A stretch of DNA of 64,000 nucleotides from Euryodendron excelsum. Its lineage: Eukaryota > Streptophyta > Magnoliopsida > Ericales > Pentaphylacaceae. Below the pieces are notes generated by a model that worked only from the letters and a program-made list of their open reading frames with translations, did not search any database and was not told the origin of the DNA. The number at the start of each line of letters is the position of its first letter. The stretch's first letter is position 1. Made by a program: the position numbers and the translations under genes. The stretch lies in contig CM065377.1 of the NCBI GenBank assembly GCA_033060915.1, positions 35,935,183 through 35,999,182 of the forward strand, read 5' to 3'. Below are positions 11,801 to 22,945 of the stretch, in pieces.

Positions 11801-13479
11801 AAAGCCTCCTCCAACGTGAAAGGGGTCCGCAAACTCAGTCTAAAAACCCTATTCTTTGATATACAGAGCTCGTAGCCTCTCTAAACCGTAGTCTCCTTAG
11901 GTTTTCCCAAACCCTAGCCTCCATACACAAACCCTAGCCTCTTATACACTCATACACACTCTCATATACTCATACAGTAGCCTCAAACCCTCTATTGAAG
12001 ACTTGGATTGCTGCAACTACGAAGCTTTGAGGATCGAAGATAAACTCTTGAAAACTGAAGTGAAGACCGAAGCAAAGCAAGCAAAGCAAAGCGTGCAAAG
12101 TTAAGCAAAATAAAGAAGACATAAGGTAGGCTTCTTATTTACGTTTACGCATCTTCCCCCTCTCTCTTCTCTCTCCTAATCCACTTGGTTTTCTTCTATT
12201 TTAATCCCCCATCTTCTTCCCCCCCTTTCTTTGCATGCTTGAAATAAGGAATTTCCCGGTCCATGTGTAGGATTAGGCTATTGGAAGGTCACCATGTCGG
12301 GGGCTTTCTTTTAGTCTAATCGGAGACCATGTAGGTTCGGGCCCCTTGATTATGTGGTGAAGCCTTAACCTTGTATGTTCACGACCCCAATTTGTATTGT
12401 GCATATCATGATCTTGCATTCTTCCAAAATTCGTTTTCAAATTTGTTTTCAAAACTTGCATTAAACTTGTTTTCAAAACTTGCATCAAAAACTTCTTTTT
12501 CAAAACTTGTTTTCAAAATCACAATCGTAGGGTGATTCTAGCCTTTTCATGGTTAGGGTTGCTTTAGGAAAGTGTTACATTTAAAATGACCAATATGGTC
12601 CATATTTTCAAAGCATTGTTGTTTTCAAAACCACTATCTTAAAGTGGTTCTAACCTTCTTATGGTTAGAATCGCTTTAGGAAAGTGAGATATTTTATGTA
12701 CTTTCTAAAAACTCTCTTTTCAAATCTCTCCCTCTAAAAATCTCTTTTCCAACATACTTTTTAAAAACTCTCTTTAAATTCCTTTCCAAAATTGTTTTCA
12801 AATACTCCCTCCAAAAATCTATTTTTTAAAACTTCTTTTTAAACTCCTTTCCAAAAAGCTTTCTTCAAAATTCCTTTCCGAAAAACACTCCCTAGGTTTT
12901 CTTCTTAGAAAACTCTCTCCCTAAATCTCTTTCCTAAAAACTCTTTCCCAAAAGCTTCTTCCAAAATCTTCTTTCTAAAACTCCTCCCAAATTCATTTTC
13001 CAACAATCTCGTTCAAAAAATCCCCTTCCAAAAACTCTCTTTTTAAATTCACTTTCTAAAAACTCCTCTCTATGATTTCTTTCCCAAAAATCTCCCTTTC
13101 TAAAAAACTCACTTTCCAAAAATCCCTTTTCTTGGTGTCCAAGTTAAACCTTAGAGCCAACGATTAGGAAACCCTAATTTTCCTTTCCAAAAATATGATT
13201 TCTAATCCCTTATTTTGGCATCAAAATCTAGGTTTCCAAAACCTCTTGTTTTCTACATCAAAATTATATATATTTCCAAAACCTATTTTTTACATCAAAA
13301 CTATAGTCTTCCAAATCTAGGGTTTCTAAAACTTCCCTTTCCAAATCCATGCCAAATCCAATCTTTCCCTTTAGGAAACCAAATCCAACCTACCATTTAG
13401 GAAACTAGATCCTATCCTTTGTTTTTGGAAACAAAATCAAACCCTCTCTTTTAGAAACAAAATCCAATCCCTTGTTTTA

Positions 13480-14060
13480 GGAAATAGGAATCTCAATCCT
13501 TCCTAGTCTAAACCTTTCCTAATTCAAATCCTTCCTAATCTCCTACTTTCCTAAACCATAAGTTTCCTAAACCTAAATTTTTAAATCTTTCCTTAAACTT
13601 TTAACTTCCAAATCTTTCCTAATTCAACCCTTTCCTAGTTCCATCCTTTTCCAAATCTTAACTTTCCAAATCTAATTTTTGAAATCCTTCTAAAATTCTA
13701 AACTTCCCTAAACTTCAAATCTTTCCAAATCTAAAACTTTCTAAATTTAAAATTTTCTTACTTTCAAAACTTTCCTATTTCAAAATGTTCCAAATTCAAA
13801 ACTTTCCAATTCCAATACTTTCCTATTTTGAAAACTTTCCTAATTCAAAACCTTTCCTATAATGATGCTTTCCTAATTCCAAACCTTTCCTAAAATGTAC
13901 CTTTCCTACAATGAAACTTTCCTAAAATGGAACCTTTCCTAATTCAAGTTTTTCCTAAATCCAATCTTTTCTAAATCTTCCAAGTCAAACATTTGAGTCA
14001 AATCTTTCTTAATCCCAAGTCCAAATCATTTCTTTCCTAAGTCTAGGTTTCCTAAACCTC
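13480..14060 (+). repeat. Pyrimidine-rich TTTCCTAA quasi-repeat
   Basis: Words such as CTTTCCTAATTCAAAAC recur roughly every 15-25 bases without a strict period. The plus strand is strongly C/T- and A-rich with almost no G. The same tract is found at about 45300-46150 and 61250-62040. Confidence 0.75.
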
Positions 14061-14224
14061 AATCTTTCCAAAACAAGTCTAAATTCCTCCTCCAAGTTCT
14101 ATCATTCCAAGTCAAAGTCTAATCTCTTCAATTCCAAATTCCAAATTCCAATTTTATATTATAAGTTCAAATCCAGCTCCTTATTCCAATTCAACTCCTT
14201 TTTCAAATCAAATCTTCTATTTTC

Positions 14225-14306
14225 TATCGGACTCTTGTTCGAATTACGACTGACCTGATTCCTCTAAAAAGATACGTAGGCAACCCTCATGGGTGCGGTC
14301 ACAACC
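14225..14306 (+). repeat. Conserved block near the 3' end of A1 LTR (copy 1)
   Basis: TATCGGACTCTTG, ACGACTGACCTGATTC, GATACGTAGGCAACCC and GGGTGCGGTCACAA lie in this order. The block is G/C-rich compared with its surroundings and well conserved between subfamilies. Confidence 0.8.
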
Positions 14307-17130
14307 TTTTTTCAAGATTCTATTTCCATAACCTTTTTTGAATATCCAATTCCATAATCTATTCCAAGTTTCCAATTCCAAAATTTCTATTTCCAATTCT
14401 CAATTTCAATTTCTAAACTTTCTTTCTGATTTCAAACTTCAATTCTTGTTTCCCAAATCTATTTTCTAACTCTCTTTTCTTGCACTTGCATATCATGCAT
14501 TATGTCTTTTAAAATTTGTTTTCTAAAGTGGATAGGATTGAGTATTTGTTAGTTGAAGACTCTTATAGGTGAATTTAGGGTAAATAGACATGAAGGTACC
14601 GCAAGGGCGAGGTAGGGTGATGGCTTAGTGCGTCTTCCCTACAGGTAATAAACCTCCGAACCTAGATCACTGTTTTCAAAAGACCAAAAATGGAGTTTAT
14701 TTTCAAAAAGGGCTTAAATTTTTTCCAAAGGTTGCCAAACAACCTGTTTTCTTAAAAAAAAAAAACCCTCTCTTGAGGAAGTATTTTTAAAATCGTTTTC
14801 AAAAACCCTAAGTGTAGTCTTCGGATTGTGCTTAGTTTTTAGGTGACCTAAGTCACCTTAATTAAGTTAGGTGGCAACTCCAAACTTTTTTCAAAAGCCC
14901 TTTATTCAAGTCAATTTTCAATTCAAACCTAGTCGCACTCATTCTTCTAGGAGGCTGAGTTCTAACGAGAGAGTACAGTATTTTTCCCGCTTGTGTGTGT
15001 ATTCCTCGAGTGCGAAAAATCTAGGCACAACAGTTACTACTGCAAAGCCTAGCTCTGATATCGGGTTGTAGCACATTTATGTTTTAAAATGAGAATGACA
15101 ATTTGTTTCAAATATTTACGACAAGCTATGCTATGTTTTATTAAGAACAAGATACATTACATCTCTCTTATGATATTATGATTAAAGCACTCCATGTTGC
15201 TAATGACCGAGTGTAGCTCTTAATGGCTGAGCCTACAATGATTAAGCCTTGCTTTCATAATTGGCCTAAAGCACTCTAAGATGTTAATGACTGGATGAAG
15301 CTCTTAATGATTGAGTGTACTATGATTGAGCCTTGCTCTCATAATTGGCCTAAAGTACTCTATGATGCTAATGACTGAGCCTACTATGATTGAGCCTTGC
15401 TCTCATAATTAGCCTAAAGCACTCTATATTGCTAATGACTGAGCGTGGCTCTTAATGATTAAGCCTACTATGATTGAGCCTTACTCTTATAATTTGCCTA
15501 AAGCACTCTATATTGCTAATGACTGAGCGTAGCTCTTATGACTGGCCTAAAGAGCCTTATGTGTGACCCTTGCGGCTACTTTAACGCCTAATACTAGAAA
15601 AACCTCTTAAGTGGGGTGAAGTGAGGGATATATTGACCTAAAGAGCCTTATACATAACCTTTGCAGTTACTATGACACCCAATACCAAAAAAGCCTCTTA
15701 AGTGGAGTGAAGTGAGGCATATGTTGGCTTAAAGAGCCTTTCGCATGACCCTTGCGGTTATTATGACGCCCAATACCAGAAAAACCTTGTAAGTGGGGTG
15801 AAGTGAAGGATATGTTGGCCTAAAGAGCCCTATGTGTGACATTTGCGGTTACTATGTTTGCCTAAAAAGTCCTATATGTGACCTTTAAGATTACTAATGC
15901 GGAGCCTAGCTCTGATGTGAAGACATAATATACTTATATTCTAGAATGAGAAATATGATTTGTTCAAATGCTTCACAATAAGTTATGCATGCTCCCACAA
16001 GTATTAATGTCACAATATATCTATCCTTTTTAGGATGCTATGACATGCTTTACAGTACCATGCTATGGTATATTTTTGACAAGTTACGTTATGCCTTATC
16101 AAGCTATATTATGCCTTACGAGATCATTGTCATGTTGTGCGTCTCACTCCTATGACACTATGTTCAAAATGTTATAACATTTCATTATAAGAGCTTATAA
16201 TACAATGTTTTATTGCATCTCTCTTTTACGACACCAAGATTTGATACGATATAATGTTTTAATATGATGCTTATGCTACCTATGTTTTCAAATTTACGAT
16301 TTATAAATTTTAAGAACAAATGATATTTGATGCGTTTAGTGTTACATGATGAGTTAAGATATACTCTTACAAGTTTATGAAATGTTATGCTCATGACAAG
16401 TTATGTCAAGCTTTACAAGATCATGCTATGATATGCCTCTCCTTTATGACATTATGTTTTGGAAATGCATAAATGTTCGTCTATTTCATTTACATTAAAT
16501 AGAAATGATAGCCCATGGTATTTTATGCTCATACATCATTGTTATTAACTAAGTATTAGTTTACGTTTTCTAAAAATGTTTTCAGGTAACCAAACTAGGA
16601 GGTTTTAGAGGGAAGCCTATTACGTGGATATTTGGATTGCAGCCCAATGGCCTTTGAAATGTAACGTGTATATAAACTAGACCCTAATGTTTGTAATATT
16701 ATAATGTTATAACTGTGGTGGCCTTGGATAGACCCATTTTATGGTATGTTATGTTTTGGAGGTTAGGTATGGCTCTACTATGTATGAGACGTTTATTTTA
16801 AGTTCATATAATCCTATTTCTGTGATTATGTTTCTTTTAAATGATAAATGCACAGGTGTTCAATCAGTTTATGTAATGCGGCCTGGGGTAGACTTGCTAC
16901 TGGCCGATCATATACCATGAATCCGAATAAGCCGGGTTACGAGGCATGACAGCGTGGTATCAGAGCTATTGGTTGACAATGTAAGATTGAGTCATGTTTA
17001 GATGGAATTCTAGGTTTGAGTTAAAAATGTGCTATGTGTATGCATATATAAGCTATGTGTGTAATTGTGTGCTAAGGTGTATTATGTGTAATAATGCTAT
17101 ATTTCTTCTTAACCATTTGTTTGCATAATT

Positions 17131-17367
17131 ATGAATACTATACCGCCTAGAAGGAGTTGTAGAGGAGCCAGAGAGCTCGAGGGCCGAATGGATCGTATTG
17201 AGAGGATATTGGCTAGACTTGTTCAAGTGGCTCAACAATTGCATATGTCTTCGGTACCTCCCAAATATGTATTGTATGTATCCTTGCTATTCAAAAAATT
17301 CACCTTATATGATGGAATCTTATTGATTCTGGCTCATCGCATTCGTTTGTCCTGTATTTATTGCTAA
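17131..17367 (+). pseudogene. Gag N-terminus remnant of family B, copy 2
   Basis: This 78-residue ORF starts MNTIPPRRSCRGARELEG and is homologous to 7687-7923. It lost a few basic residues near the start and gained a few downstream. It has the same helical charged stretch (DRIERILARLVQVAQQL) and the same truncation at about residue 50. No capsid domain or zinc knuckle is left. Confidence 0.6.
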
Positions 17368-17412
17368 ATAATTACATACCTCTTCGAAACCATTAAATTA
17401 TGTTTTATTCAT

Positions 17413-17900
17413 CTTTTGCCACCCGGAGATTTCGTGGTATGTGATAAGATTTAAAATCTTTGTGGGAATCTTATTAATTATGTGTCCATGCTTGTAAATC
17501 TTATACCCATAGAAATGCACTATTTTGATGTCATCTTAGGAATGGGTTGGTTATCCTCACACCATGCTATTATTGATTGTGAACTTTAGTAAGTTCTGCT
17601 TCATTCTTCACCCATGCGGGACTTGTTTTCGAAGGAGTGGGTGTTATACCTCCTTTGTATCTCATTTCGTCCATGCAAGCAACGTCGTTTAGTCTAAAAA
17701 GGGAATCATATCTTCTTGTGTAACATTGTCGGCATACACACTTCCCACCATCCTTGAAAGATATCCATGTGGTCCAGGAGTTCCGATATCTCACTTGATG
17801 AATTGCTTGGACCTTTAATAGATTGGGGAATTGAGATTCGAGGAGTGCCATCCCTTTTTCTTCGAATGATGATTTGTATCAAGTTTGGGAATGAAACTTA
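17413..17900 (+). pseudogene. Protease and RT-start remnant of family B, copy 2
   Basis: Readable scraps are PPGDFVVCDK, FDVILGMGWLSSHHAIIDCE and, near 17795, LDELLGPLID. They are the same scraps as in copy 1, with WLSSHHA as the clearest protease-end word. The reading is broken by stops and frame changes; the rest of pol is absent. Confidence 0.6.
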
Positions 17901-20900
17901 TTTAAGGAGGGAAAGATGTAATACCCCGAACCTTTATTATCTGATTTAATTTGAATTACCTTAATTCCGTATAATTATTAATGTGCCATTGGGTCAAAAT
18001 GACCAATGGTAATGCATGTTGTAGTATATGCCTTATGTGTGAGACACATGGAATTAACTCCCATAGTTGTCTCCTATTACCCACCCACACACACACACGA
18101 CACACACGCACACAAACTCTCACTATCGGCTAAAGAAGAGGAGAAAAAAAGATCAAGAAGAAGGAAAAGAAGAAGACCAAGGAAGAGAAGATTAAGAGGA
18201 GAAAAGAGTTAAAGGACTTTAACCCAAGCTTGAGAAGCCATTGTTGGAGTTGGGAAGATTGACAAAGAAAGGTAAAAACTCTACCTCTTGCAAATGTATA
18301 GTTGTGTATATGTATATATGTGGGTTGATGTCTTTGGTGACTCCTTTGAGTCCCAATTAGTTGGATTTTGAGAGTTTGTAAGCTTCTATAGATGGATTGG
18401 GAGTTGGGGTTGAAAACTTCTAAATTTTTGCATGTTAGGTTTGTGATTTTAAACCCTAGATCTCTTTGATTGACTTGTTTATTTTGTCCTATTTTGAGTT
18501 ATTGTAGTCTTCTTGAGTCATTTTAACCCTAAAAGCATTGGTAGAGTTTGGAAGAGTCTGAGAGAGGTTTAGTTGAGTTTGGGGTGAGAAAAAATCATTT
18601 TCTTTAAACTAGTCATGGGCCTAGTGTGCCAGGGCGCACCTTGGCATGCCTGATGGCGCATGTCACTAGCCGAGGCACTCCAGGGCGTACCCCAGCATGC
18701 CTGATGGTGCGGGTCACTGGCCAGCTTCGATACTGTTTAGTAAAATAGGTATAGCTTGCTCTAGAAAACTCGGATTGATGCACCGTTTGAAGCGTTGGAA
18801 AGTATACTCATAGACCTTTATACTCATGTAAATGTTTTACTCTAATTCTTTATATATTGTATGATACTGTGGTTTAATGTCGACCCAAAATTTCTGTTAG
18901 CAACATTGTCTCCCAAAATTTTAGTCCCTCTTTTATTGGACATAACTTCTTCATTCGGAATGTGTTTTTGACCCATGACCTATTAAATTAAAGGCTTTTA
19001 AGGCTATTTCCAAATGAAATTGACCGAGCATGTAGGCTCATTATCCTAATGTGAATGAGATGCAATGATTGAATCAGTGCTCACGGATTCATGTTTCAAA
19101 CATTAACTTCTATGTTCTTACTTTGCATTGGGGAATTGTGGTTGATGTTTCTATATACTTTATGTGTAGGAATACCTTTGTTTAGCACCAATCCCCCAGG
19201 ATAGAGGTGAGTAACGATATACCATGAGTAAAATCCTATTACTTTTCAAATGTTTTAAGTTCAACTCCATATCATGCAATGTTTTTCATATGTTTTCCAT
19301 GCATCAATGATTATGTTCATATATAAATGTTATACTTTTAAGTGCATACTAGTTATAGTCATGTTATGAATAGAAACCAATGGACTAGAATGCTTTTAAT
19401 GAAAGAGATGCAAGATTTTTCAATGTATGGTGCCAACCCGAGGTCTTTCGTGGCAAGACGTTAAACTAGCAATGATGGTCCTACGGTAGGGGTTGTGAAA
19501 TAAACTATTGCCAAGTTCGGGAGACGTCCCACGACCTAAAGAGCCTTATGTGTGACCTTTAAGTTCACTAATATGGAGCCTAGCTTTGATGTCGGGTTGT
19601 TACACATTTATGTTTTAAAACGACACTGACGATATGTTTCAAATATTTATGACTAGCTATGCTATGATTTATTTAGAATAAGATATGTTGCATCCCTCTC
19701 TTATGATATTATGATTAAAGCACTCTATGTTGCTAATGACTGAGTGTAGCTCTTAATGACTGATTCCACGATGATTGAGCCATGCTCTCATAATCAGCCT
19801 AAAACATTTTATGATGTTAATGACTGAGTGTAGCTCTTAATGACTGAGCCTACTATGATTGAGCCTTACTCTTATAATTGGCCTAAAGCACTCTATGTTG
19901 CTAATGACTAAGTGTATCTCTTAATGACTAAGCCTATTATGATTGAGCCTTACTCTCATAATTGGCCTAAAGCACTCTATATTGCTAATGACTAAGAATA
20001 GTTCTTAATGACTGAGCCTAACTCTCATGACTGGCTTAAAGAGCCATATGCGTGACCCTTACAGTTACTATGATGCCCAGTGTCACGCCCCATAACCCGG
20101 CCTATACGGATTTAGGGTACATGACCGGCCAGTAGCAAGGCTACCTGAGGCCGCATTACATAAACTGGTTGATCACCTGTGCATAATCATTTGAAATGAT
20201 GCATAATTGCGAAAAATAGAATTTTTGATAATTTGAAAACATAATCCGTGTCATACATGGTAGAGCTGTGCCTAATCCCAAACATAACATACATAAGGAC
20301 CAAATCAAGGTCCACCAAAGTTATAGCATTATATCATTACAACACATTGGGTGCAGCCCTCAAACATTGTACAAATCATAGGCCCATGGGCTGTAATTCA
20401 AAATACACATATGGCCTCGCTTTAAGGCCTCCCAGATTGGCTACCTGAAAATCATTTGAGAAAACATAAGCTAATGCTTAGTGAATAACAATAACGCATG
20501 AGCATAAAATACCATAGACTACAATTATATTTAATGTACATGACAATAGAGGTACATTTACGCATAAGTGGCATGAACTTAGAATCATATAAGTATAGTC
20601 TTTAAGACACCTGAAGCATAGACTTTTGTATTAAACATTTCATCATTTCTAGAACATAATGTTGACGAAGAGCGGCAGTCATGTCGTAGCATGATCTAGT
20701 AAAGTGTGATATAGCTTGCCATTAGCATAACATATCATAACTTGTGAGTGTACATCTTAGCTCGTCGTGTAACCTTAGACACATCTATATCATTACTCTT
20801 GGAATCGTATAAAGCGTAGATATGGAAGCATCGGTAGCATAAGCATCATATTGAAACATTATGTCATTTGATCATAGTATCATAAGCGTGAGATGTAGAT

Positions 20901-21114
20901 CGTAGCACGATTGTGTATGGCATAATGTGGCTTGTCATAAGTATACCGTGGCATGGTACAATGAGGCATATCATGATATCGTAGAAAGGAGAGATATATT
21001 ATGACATTAATACTTGTGAAGACATACACAACTTGTTGTGAAGCATTTTAATAAATTATATTTTTCGTTCTAGTACATAAGAGTGTCCTGTCTTTACATC
21101 AGAGCTAGCCTCCG

Positions 21115-21600
21115 CATCAGTAACCATAAAAATCACCACATCAGTAACCGTAAATGTCACCATAGGGCTCTTTAGGCCAACATCAGAGCTAGGCTCCGCA
21201 TCAGTAACCATAAAGGTCACCATAGGGCTCTTTAGGCCAACATAGTAACCATGAAGGTCACACATAGGCTCTTTAGGCCAACATAGTAACCATAAAGGTC
21301 ACGCATAGGCTCTTTAGGCCAACATGAGAGCTAGGCTCAGTCATTAAAAGCTACGCTCAGTCATTAGAATCATAAAGTGCTTTAAGCCATTCATAAGAGT
21401 AGGGCTCAATCGTGAGACGAGGCTTAGTCATTAAGAGCTACGCTCAGTCATTAGCACGCAAGGTGCATTCGGCCAATCATAAGAGCTAGGCTCAGTTATA
21501 GTAACCGTAAAGGTCACACATAAGCTTTTTAAGTCAATCATAAGAGCTATGCTCAATTATAGTAACCATAAAGGCCACATCTAGACTTTTAAGCCAAGGG
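21115..21600 (-). repeat. Tandem block in family C LTR
   Basis: On the plus strand, units contain AGTAACCATAAAGGTCAC, ATAGGCTCTTTAGGCCAACAT and GAGCTAGGCTCAGTCATTA. This is the counterpart of the B LTR tandem blocks in reverse orientation. Confidence 0.75.
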
Positions 21601-22585
21601 ACGTCTCCCAATATGGTGATAGATTATTTCGTGTCCCCTACCGTAGGACCATCGTTGCTAGTTTAGGATCTTGCTACGAAAGACCTTATAGGTCGATGGT
21701 TTATTTCACGTCCCCCATCCTAGGACTATCGGGCTACATTAAAGCCTCGCCACGAAGAGACTTTGAGTTAGAAACGTACGTTAGGAATCTTGCATCTACT
21801 TTATGTTAACGTTCCAGTCTGTAGGTTGTGATTTATATTATAGGTAAGGTGCGTATATAATACTTGAACGTAATCATTAATGCATTGAAGCGTATAGAAC
21901 ACATTCATGATATAGAAGTGAGCTTAAAACATTTAGAAAATACTAGAGTTTTACTCATGGCATATCGTTACTCACCTCTATCCACCTGAACGGGCGTTAA
22001 GCAAGGTGCTCCTACACATAATTCACATAAAAACATAGAACATCAATACACAATGCTAAAGCAAGGCAATAACGCATAAACCGAGACTAAGCACATAAAC
22101 CCCTCGACCCTGACTCAAAAATACCTCATTCTCATAATGGGAGAGCAAGGCTAAACTCTAGGACAAAGCCCCAATGTAAAATAAGAACATGAAGTTGAGA
22201 TTTGAATATGAAAGCCGAAATGTCGACTCCTTTATCGAGTCGCAACCACCTCTCAAAGATGAGTTCACACTCAAGACTAGTTCCGATTGAAAATAGGCTT
22301 AAAGGCCTTTAATTTGATAGGTCATAGGCCAAAAACACATTTCGGGTGAGGAAGTTATGCCTCACGAAAGGTGGACTAAACGTTTTGGAAAACAATGTTG
22401 TTGGCATAGATTTTTGGTCAACTTCAAACTTCCATAACTCTCAATCTATAATGAATTAGAGAACAAACTTTATATGGGTACAAAGGTCTATGAGTCTACT
22501 TTCTAATGCCTTAAATGGTGCATCAATCCGAGTTTTCTTGAGGAAGTTATGCCCATTTTACTAAACAGTGCCAGAACCAGCAGAC

Positions 22586-22945
22586 CGTTCCAACACCTGG
22601 CCAAAATACCCATCCGTTGGAACGCCCAAAATAGCCGTTCCAACGATAGGCAAAATGGAAAAACATCTCCTCTGATCGTTCCAACACCCGGAAGGGTCGT
22701 TGGAACGCTAGGCAATAATGAAAAACATATTCTCTGACCGTTCCAACGCTCAGAATGGCCGTTGGAACGCTAGGCAAAATGGAAAAACTCCCTCTTCAAA
22801 CCGTTCCAACGCCCAGAAGGGCTGTTGGAACGCTAGGCCAAAATACCCAGCCATTGGAATGCCCAAAATGGTCGTTCCAACGATTGGCAAAATGGAGAAA
22901 TCTGCACTTGGGTCGTTCAAACGGCCCTGTTGGGCGTTCGAACGG
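22586..22945. repeat. Hairpin minisatellite in family C LTR, 62-63 bp period
   Basis: Units starting at CGTTCCAAC 22677, 22739 and 22802 repeat every 62-63 bp, with partial units on both sides (22586, 22636, 22873). Each has CGTTCCAAC facing CGTTGGAACG about 20 bp later, followed by AGGCAAAATGGAAAAAC. Family B LTRs have an unrelated two-unit repeat at the corresponding place. Confidence 0.85.

Larger units (their letters stand above)
10124..15032 (+). mobile_element. Family A1 solo LTR, 4909 bp
   Basis: It starts TGTAAGCACCCC (10124) and ends GGCACAACA (15032), flanked on both sides by GTTAC (10119-10123 and 15033-15037), so both edges are exact. No internal region is present: this is what LTR-LTR recombination leaves behind. 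Parts in order: U3 modules (10124-11640), promoter hairpin and TATA box (11715-11800), leader with a GGTAGG donor-like site at about 12125, the motif-rich stretch 12262-12390, a long pyrimidine-rich quasi-repeat (about 12700-14200), the conserved block (14225-14306) and the terminal part ending in CGAAAAATCTAGGCACAACA. Confidence 0.92.
8473..16951 (+). repeat. Family B LTR 2, split by an A1 solo LTR
   Basis: The two parts are 8473-10123 and 15038-16951, about 3565 bp when joined. The joint reads through the motif GGTTACT of the tandem block exactly as in LTR 1 near 5629. It has the same (CA)n tract (about 8640-8674), purine-rich leader and tandem blocks as LTR 1. Confidence 0.85.
16952..17916 (+). 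mobile_element. Family B internal region, copy 2 (965 bp, deleted)
   Basis: This is the second copy of the deleted internal region, nearly collinear with 7507-8472: primer-binding site TGGTATCAGAGC (16955-16966), gag start (17131), protease remnant (from about 17413), RT-start words and polypurine tract AAGGAGGGAAAGA (17904-17916) directly before LTR 3. Small substitutions and a few short indels separate the two copies. Confidence 0.82.
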
